This document shows, piece by piece, positions 7,059 to 11,558 of a DNA stretch of 11,558 nt. Made by a program: the position numbers and the translations under genes. Within the stretch, counting starts at the first letter, position 1. Each line of letters begins with the position of its first letter. This DNA comes from Paracoccaceae bacterium (lineage in GTDB: Bacteria; Pseudomonadota; Alphaproteobacteria; Rhodobacterales; Rhodobacteraceae). Under the pieces are notes generated by a model. It had not been told where the DNA came from. It saw only the letters and a program-made list of their open reading frames with translations, and searched no databases. Where the stretch lies: contig SLKB01000276.1 in assembly GCA_007134805.1 (NCBI GenBank), positions 1 through 11,558 on the forward strand, given 5' to 3'.

Positions 7059-7064
7059 TCCGCC
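7052..7064 (+). repeat. Second inverted repeat, overlapping the first hairpin
   Basis: GGCGG-ACT-CCGCC can fold as a five-pair stem with a three-base loop. Its left arm overlaps the right arm of the hairpin at 7033-7055, so the two RNA structures cannot form fully at the same time. This may be chance in GC-rich DNA. Confidence 0.35.
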
Positions 7065-7072
7065 TCTGGACG

Positions 7073-7101
7073 TTGCGAGCCCGCGGGAAATAGTTTAATG
7101 C
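7073..7101 (+). promoter_or_regulatory. Possible lpdA promoter
   Basis: TTGCGA (7073-7078) and TAATGC (7096-7101) are separated by 17 bases and lie about 40 bases before the lpdA start, in a locally A/T-rich stretch. An eight-base palindrome CGCATGCG (7113-7120) falls in the predicted leader. Assigned by eye; moderate to weak match. Confidence 0.35.
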
Positions 7102-7125
7102 CAAACGAGTTTCGCATGCGCAGGC

Positions 7126-7134
7126 AGGAGGAGG
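7126..7134 (+). promoter_or_regulatory. Strong ribosome binding site deciding the lpdA start
   Basis: AGGAGGAGG directly precedes two in-frame ATG codons at 7135 and 7141. The last AGGAGG ends at 7134, leaving no spacer for the first ATG and a good six-base spacer for the second. The first ATG would have only three bases from the upstream AGGAGG copy. The 7141 start is therefore preferred. Confidence 0.75.
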
Positions 7135-7140
7135 ATGCCC

Positions 7141-8535
7141 ATGACCGCCAGGTCGTTTGATGTTGTCGTAATCGGGGCGGGGCCGGGGGGCTACGTCGCG
7201 GCCATCCGCTCGGCGCAGCTCGGCAAATCCGTGGCGATTGTCGAGCGTGAGCATATGGGGGGGATCTGCCTGAACTGGGGCTGCATTCCCACTAAGGCGA
7301 TGCTGCGTTCGGCCGAGATCTATCATCTGATGCACCGCGCCAAGGAATTTGGGCTCAAGGCCGAGAATATTGGCTATGATCTGGATGCAGTGATCAAGCG
7401 CTCGCGCAAGGTCGCGGGACAGCTGTCGGGCGGTATCGGTCATCTGATGAAGAAGAACAAGATCACCGTGGTGATGGGGGAGGCGAAGCTCGCCGGCAAA
7501 GGCAAGGTCAAGGTCAAGACCGAGAAGGGCGAGGAAGAACTGAACGCGCCGAATATCGTGCTCGCTCCGGGCGCGCGCGCCCGCGAATTGCCGGGGCTCG
7601 AGGCAGATGGCGAGCAGGTCTGGACCTACAAGCATGCGCTGCAGGCGAAACGGATGCCGAAGAAGCTTCTGGTCATCGGATCAGGCGCGATCGGGATAGA
7701 GTTCGCGAGCTTTTTCAATGCGCTGGGAGCAGACGTTACAGTTGTTGAGGTGCTGGACCGGATCCTGCCTGTCGAAGATGCCGAGATCAGCGCCTTCGCG
7801 CAGAAAGCCTTCGAGAAACAGGGCATGAAGATCATGGCCAAGGCGATGGTAAAGAAGCTTGACCGCGCCAAGGACAAGGTGACAGCGCATATCGAACGCA
7901 ACGGCAAGACCGAGACGCTTCAAGTCGACACAGTGATCTCTGCTGTGGGCATCACTGCCAATACCGAAGGGCTCGGGCTGGAAGACCTCGGCGCGAAACT
8001 TGATCGGTCTTTTGTGGTGACAGATGCGTATTGCCGCACGGGGGTCGAAGGGCTCTATGTGATCGGCGATGCGACCAATGGCCCCTGGCTCGCGCATAAG
8101 GCGAGCCATGAGGGGGTGATGGTGGCCGAACTGATCGCCGGCGGGCATCCGCATCCAGTGGACCCGAGCGCCATCGCCGGCTGCACCTATTGCCAGCCCC
8201 AAGTGGCGAGTGTGGGGCTGACCGAGGAGAAAGCGAAGGAAAAGGGGCATGAGGTCAAGGTTGGCCGCTTTCCCTTCATCGGAAATGGCAAGGCGATCGC
8301 ATTGGGCGAGCCCGAGGGCATGATCAAGACCGTGTTTGATGCCAAGACCGGGGAGTTGCTGGGCGCGCATATGGTGGGTGCCGAGGTAACCGAGTTGATA
8401 CAGGGCTATGTCGTGGGCCGCACGCTCGAGACAACCGAGGAGGAACTGATGAACACAGTTTTCCCACACCCGACATTGAGCGAGATGATGCATGAGTCGG
8501 TCCTAGACGCTTATGGACGGGCGCTTCATTTCTGA
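7141..8535 (+). CDS. lpdA: Dihydrolipoyl dehydrogenase (E3)
   Basis: A 464-residue flavoenzyme that reoxidises dihydrolipoyl groups with NAD+, serving the E2 parts of pyruvate or 2-oxoglutarate dehydrogenase or other lipoyl complexes. In order: FAD-binding VVVIGAGPGGYVAA (8-21); redox-active disulfide in GGICLNWGCIPTK, Cys43 and Cys48; NAD-binding GSGAIG (180-185), followed by an acidic residue at the end of the next strand (VVEV) that favours NAD over NADP; FAD-contact YVIGDATNGPWLAHKA; and C-terminal catalytic His443 and Glu448 in HPTLSE. Length is standard. Two ATGs six bases apart could be used; the ribosome site favours the second. No E1 or E2 genes are next to it in the window, so the complex it serves cannot be told; a copy apart from the pdh and odh operons is possible. 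A strong terminator follows. Confidence 0.96.
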   Translation: MTARSFDVVVIGAGPGGYVAAIRSAQLGKSVAIVEREHMGGICLNWGCIPTKAMLRSAEIYHLMHRAKEFGLKAENIGYDLDAVIKRSRKVAGQLSGGIGHLMKKNKITVVMGEAKLAGKGKVKVKTEKGEEELNAPNIVLAPGARARELPGLEADGEQVWTYKHALQAKRMPKKLLVIGSGAIGIEFASFFNALGADVTVVEVLDRILPVEDAEISAFAQKAFEKQGMKIMAKAMVKKLDRAKDKVTAHIERNGKTETLQVDTVISAVGITANTEGLGLEDLGAKLDRSFVVTDAYCRTGVEGLYVIGDATNGPWLAHKASHEGVMVAELIAGGHPHPVDPSAIAGCTYCQPQVASVGLTEEKAKEKGHEVKVGRFPFIGNGKAIALGEPEGMIKTVFDAKTGELLGAHMVGAEVTELIQGYVVGRTLETTEEELMNTVFPHPTLSEMMHESVLDAYGRALHF

Positions 8536-8537
8536 TC

Positions 8538-8560
8538 AAAAAAACGGCGCGGCTGCGCCG
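8538..8560 (-). terminator. Terminator-like hairpin facing the minus strand
   Basis: A six-base stem (CGGCGC 8545-8550 with GCGCCG 8555-8560, loop GGCT) has seven A residues on its left side (8538-8544). Read on the minus strand this is a GC stem followed by seven T, a classical intrinsic terminator. On the plus strand no T-tract follows it. It would stop transcription running from the uvrA side towards lpdA. Confidence 0.55.
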
Positions 8561-8575
8561 CAAGACCAAGTGTCA

Positions 8576-8608
8576 CGCCCTGCCTTTCGGCAGGGCGTTC
8601 CGGTTTTT
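8576..8608 (+). terminator. Intrinsic terminator of lpdA
   Basis: A perfect nine-base stem (CGCCCTGCC 8576-8584 with GGCAGGGCG 8589-8597) around a TTTC loop is followed by a T-rich tail (TTCCGGTTTTT). It is 40 bases after the lpdA stop, so it ends the lpdA transcript and separates it from uvrA. Confidence 0.85.
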
Positions 8609-8645
8609 CGGCGCGTTTCGGGATTGCTGCGGGCATACGTCATGT

Positions 8646-8660
8646 GTTCGCGTAAAGTTC
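8646..8660 (+). promoter_or_regulatory. LexA (SOS) box of uvrA, GTTC-N7-GTTC
   Basis: Two GTTC direct repeats (8646-8649 and 8657-8660) are separated by exactly seven bases, 65 bases before the uvrA start. GTTC-N7-GTTC is the LexA operator established for Rhodobacter and rhizobia, and uvrA is a known SOS gene in that group. Exact motif and correct neighbour make this a strong call. Confidence 0.82.
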
Positions 8661-8671
8661 TGTGTTTTTGT

Positions 8672-8700
8672 TTGGAGAGTCACCGACGCAGGTCTATGTT
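8672..8700 (+). promoter_or_regulatory. Possible uvrA promoter
   Basis: TTGGAG (8672-8677) and TATGTT (8695-8700) are spaced by 17 bases, just downstream of the SOS box. The match to consensus is modest (three and four of six). A promoter overlapping the SOS box itself is an alternative. Confidence 0.3.
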
Positions 8701-8724
8701 ACCAGCGATTGATTGGGGGTGCTG

Positions 8725-11558
8725 ATGGCGGAGCAGAAGTTCATCGAAGTGCGCGGCGCGCGCGAGCATAATCTGCAGAACATCGATGTTGATCTGCCGC
8801 GCGACAAGCTGGTGGTGATCACGGGGTTGTCGGGGTCGGGCAAGTCCAGCCTCGCGTTTGACACGATCTATGCCGAAGGACAGCGACGCTATGTCGAGAG
8901 CCTCTCGGCCTATGCACGCCAATTCCTCGACATGATGCAAAAGCCGGATATGGATCATATCTCGGGGCTGTCGCCGGCGATCTCGATCGAGCAGAAGACA
9001 ACCAGCAAGAACCCGCGCTCGACAGTCGGCACCGTGACGGAGATCTATGATTATCTCCGATTGCTGTTCGCGCGGGCTGGCACACCTTACAGCCCGGCCA
9101 CTGGTCAGCCGATCGAGGCGCAGCAGGTCCAGGATATGGTCGACCGGATCATGGCCCTCGAAGAGGGTACACGCGCCTATCTGCTGGCCCCGATCGTGCG
9201 GGATCGCAAGGGTGAGTATCGCAAGGAGTTTCTGGAGCTTCGCAAACAGGGATTCCAGCGTGTGAAGGTCGATGGGACGTTTCACGAACTCGACGATCCG
9301 CCGAGCCTCGACAAGAAGTTCCGGCATGACATCGATGTGGTGGTCGACCGGATCGTGGTGCGCGCAGGCAGCGAGACCCGACTGGCCGATTCCCTGCGTA
9401 CCGCGCTCGATCTGGCGGACGGGATTGCGGTGCTGGAGGAGGCGAAGGAGGACGGGCATCGGATCACGTTTTCGGAAAAATTTGCCTGCCCGGTGAGCGG
9501 CTTCACGATTTCGGAAATCGAGCCGAGGCTTTTTTCGTTCAACGCGCCGTCGGGCGCCTGTCCCGCTTGCGACGGGTTGGGGGTAGAGCTGTTCTTTGAC
9601 GAGCGGCTGGTGGTGCCTGATCATGCTTTGCGTCTTGCCGATGGTGCGATCGCGCCCTGGCGGAAAGGAAAATCGCCGTATTTTCTCCAGACCATCGAAT
9701 CGCTGGCTGCGCATTATGAATTTGATGCAAAGGCATCCTGGAAGGCCCTTCCGGCGCATGTAAGGCAGGTGCTGCTTTACGGGTCGAACGGCGAAGAACT
9801 GCCATTTCGCTACGACGAAGGTGGGCGCGTTTACAATGTGACACGGGCATTTGAGGGCGTGATCCCGAACATGGAACGGCGCTATCGCGAAACGGATTCC
9901 GCCTGGATCCGGGAAGAATTCGAGCGGTTCCAGAACCAGCGAGCGTGCGGCGTGTGTTCTGGCCACCGGCTCAAGCCCGAGGCCCTCGCAGTGAAGATCG
10001 CGGGCCGGCATATCGGTCAGGTGACGGAACTGTCGATCCGCGAGGCGCTCGACTGGGTAGAAAATGTGCCAGAGACCCTGAGCCGCCAGAAGAACGAGAT
10101 CGCCCGCGCGATCTTGAAAGAGATCCGCGAACGCCTTGGATTTCTGGTCAATGTGGGCCTCGATTATCTCACGCTCGGGCGCCATGCAGGCACGCTCTCT
10201 GGTGGTGAAAGCCAGCGGATCCGGCTCGCGAGCCAGATAGGATCCGGGTTGACCGGAGTTCTGTACGTGCTGGACGAGCCCTCGATCGGGCTTCATCAGC
10301 GCGATAACGACCGATTGCTGGTCACGCTGCGCAACCTGCGCGACCAGGGCAACACTGTGATTGTCGTGGAACATGATGAGGAGGCGATCCGCAGCGCTGA
10401 TCATGTGCTTGATTTCGGGCCCGGGGCCGGAGTACATGGTGGCCGCATTGTCGCACAGGGCACACCGGCCGAAATCATGGCCGACCCTGCCAGTCTCACT
10501 GGCCAGTATCTGACCGGAGCACGCGAGGTAGCAGTGCCCAAGACGCGGCGCAACGGAAACGGGAAGAAGGTCACGGTCGTCAAGGCAACTGGGAACAACC
10601 TGCAGGATGTTACAGTTGAGTTCCCCTTGGGAAAATTCGTTTGTGTGACCGGGGTATCGGGCGGGGGGAAATCGACCCTGACCATCGAGACCTTGTTCAA
10701 GACTGCCTCGATGCGGCTCAACGGCGCACGCCAGACGCCCGCGCCTTGCGAGACGATCAAGGGGCTTGAGCAGCTCGACAAGGTCATCGATATCGATCAG
10801 CGCCCGATCGGTCGGACCCCACGGTCGAACCCCGCGACCTATACGGGCGCCTTCGGTCCTATCCGCGACTGGTTTGCCGGGCTCCCCGAAGCAAGGGCGC
10901 GCGGCTACAAGCCCGGCCGCTTCAGCTTCAATGTCAAGGGCGGCCGCTGTGAGGCTTGCCAGGGGGACGGGGTTCTGAAGATCGAGATGAATTTCCTGCC
11001 GGATGTCTATGTGACCTGCGAGACCTGCAAAGGCGCGCGCTACAACCGTGAAACGCTGGAAATCCTGTTCAAGGGCAAGAGTATAGCCGGCGTTCTTGAC
11101 ATGACAGTTGAAGAGGCGCAGGGCTTCTTCGAGGCCGTGCCATCGATCCGCGAAAAGATGGATGCGCTGATGCGGGTCGGGCTTGGCTACATAAAGGTGG
11201 GCCAGCAGGCGACAACGCTTTCAGGGGGTGAGGCGCAGCGGGTGAAACTTGCGAAGGAACTCTCGCGCCGGTCGACAGGACGCACGCTCTACATTCTGGA
11301 TGAGCCGACGACGGGGTTGCATTTCGAGGATGTCCGGAAGCTTCTGGAAGTGTTGCATGAACTGGTTGACCAGGGCAACACGGTTGTCGTGATCGAGCAT
11401 AATCTCGATGTGGTGAAGACCGCCGACTGGGTGATCGATATCGGCCCCGAAGGTGGTGATGGCGGCGGGCGGATTGTCGCGACTGGCACACCCGAGGTGG
11501 TGGCAGTGGTCGAAGCAAGCCATACTGGCAGGTATCTCGGGCCACTTCTGAAACCGCG
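8725..11558 (+). CDS. uvrA: Excinuclease ABC subunit A (UvrA), 3' end cut by the window
   Basis: DNA damage-sensing ATPase of nucleotide excision repair, which dimerises, binds distorted DNA and loads UvrB. 944 codons are open without a stop; by family length only a few C-terminal residues are missing. There are two ABC ATPase halves. Walker A motifs are GLSGSGKS (34-41) and GVSGGGKS (643-650). Signature LSGGE occurs at 491-495 and 832-836, each followed by a Walker B ending in LDEP. The C-terminal zinc module is intact (Cys742, 745, 765, 768). In the first zinc module the pattern is Cys255, Ser258, Cys279, Cys282, so one ligand Cys is replaced by Ser. A CxxC at 408-411 is also present. The ATG at 8725 follows GGGGGT by four bases. 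It is preceded by an SOS box and isolated from lpdA by a terminator, so it is probably transcribed alone and induced by DNA damage. Confidence 0.97.
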   Translation, partial: MAEQKFIEVRGAREHNLQNIDVDLPRDKLVVITGLSGSGKSSLAFDTIYAEGQRRYVESLSAYARQFLDMMQKPDMDHISGLSPAISIEQKTTSKNPRSTVGTVTEIYDYLRLLFARAGTPYSPATGQPIEAQQVQDMVDRIMALEEGTRAYLLAPIVRDRKGEYRKEFLELRKQGFQRVKVDGTFHELDDPPSLDKKFRHDIDVVVDRIVVRAGSETRLADSLRTALDLADGIAVLEEAKEDGHRITFSEKFACPVSGFTISEIEPRLFSFNAPSGACPACDGLGVELFFDERLVVPDHALRLADGAIAPWRKGKSPYFLQTIESLAAHYEFDAKASWKALPAHVRQVLLYGSNGEELPFRYDEGGRVYNVTRAFEGVIPNMERRYRETDSAWIREEFERFQNQRACGVCSGHRLKPEALAVKIAGRHIGQVTELSIREALDWVENVPETLSRQKNEIARAILKEIRERLGFLVNVGLDYLTLGRHAGTLSGGESQRIRLASQIGSGLTGVLYVLDEPSIGLHQRDNDRLLVTLRNLRDQGNTVIVVEHDEEAIRSADHVLDFGPGAGVHGGRIVAQGTPAEIMADPASLTGQYLTGAREVAVPKTRRNGNGKKVTVVKATGNNLQDVTVEFPLGKFVCVTGVSGGGKSTLTIETLFKTASMRLNGARQTPAPCETIKGLEQLDKVIDIDQRPIGRTPRSNPATYTGAFGPIRDWFAGLPEARARGYKPGRFSFNVKGGRCEACQGDGVLKIEMNFLPDVYVTCETCKGARYNRETLEILFKGKSIAGVLDMTVEEAQGFFEAVPSIREKMDALMRVGLGYIKVGQQATTLSGGEAQRVKLAKELSRRSTGRTLYILDEPTTGLHFEDVRKLLEVLHELVDQGNTVVVIEHNLDVVKTADWVIDIGPEGGDGGGRIVATGTPEVVAVVEASHTGRYLGPLLKP

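Noticed and set aside
9787..9800. GAAC-like repeat inside uvrA resembling a reversed SOS box
   Set aside because: The spacing is six bases, not seven, and it lies deep inside the coding region.
8680..10437. A 585-codon open frame on the minus strand opposite uvrA
   Set aside because: It lies fully antisense to an unmistakable uvrA, is rich in Arg, His, Pro and Asp as expected of a GC-rich shadow frame, and shows no domain or start signal. Kept only as a possible antisense transcript in the findings.

Overview
This window reads as ordinary chromosomal DNA from a GC-rich alphaproteobacterium, most likely of the Rhodobacteraceae (Rhodobacter/Roseobacter type). Three things point there. One gene belongs to the TIGR02186/Alph_Pro_TM family, which is known mainly from alphaproteobacteria. 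A direct repeat of the form GTTC-N7-GTTC, the LexA (SOS) operator type described for Rhodobacter and rhizobia, lies in front of uvrA. The codon usage and protein sequences also look rhodobacterial throughout. Coding density is high, gene starts overlap stops in several places, and no mobile element, tRNA, rRNA or CRISPR array was seen.

Layout from left to right. (1) 1-1306, plus strand: the 3' end of one ABC permease and a complete second permease, overlapping by one base. They look like the membrane pair of a BmpA/NupPQ-type nucleoside (purine) importer. (2) 1332-3007, plus strand: a TauE/SafE (TSUP) exporter overlapping by one base with a periplasmic, membrane-anchored TIGR02186 protein. 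This is a translationally coupled pair, probably read with the permeases. (3) 3017-3818, minus strand: a Bcp/PrxQ peroxiredoxin followed by a stand-alone Lrp/AsnC ligand-binding (RAM) domain protein. (4) 3918-7022, plus strand: queA (queuosine tRNA modification), an MFS transporter, and a DUF924 protein. (5) 7141-8535, plus strand: dihydrolipoyl dehydrogenase, closed by a strong terminator. (6) 8725-end, plus strand: uvrA (nucleotide excision repair), behind an SOS box and lacking only its last few codons.

Functionally the window is a patchwork of housekeeping modules: solute uptake and export, peroxide detoxification, tRNA modification, central carbon metabolism and DNA repair. I see no convincing new multi-gene system. 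The most rewarding leads are the TSUP-TIGR02186 pair of unknown substrate, the SOS box of uvrA, the lone RAM-domain protein beside bcp, a pair of mutually exclusive RNA hairpins between the DUF924 gene and lpdA, and the two-way terminator arrangement between lpdA and uvrA.
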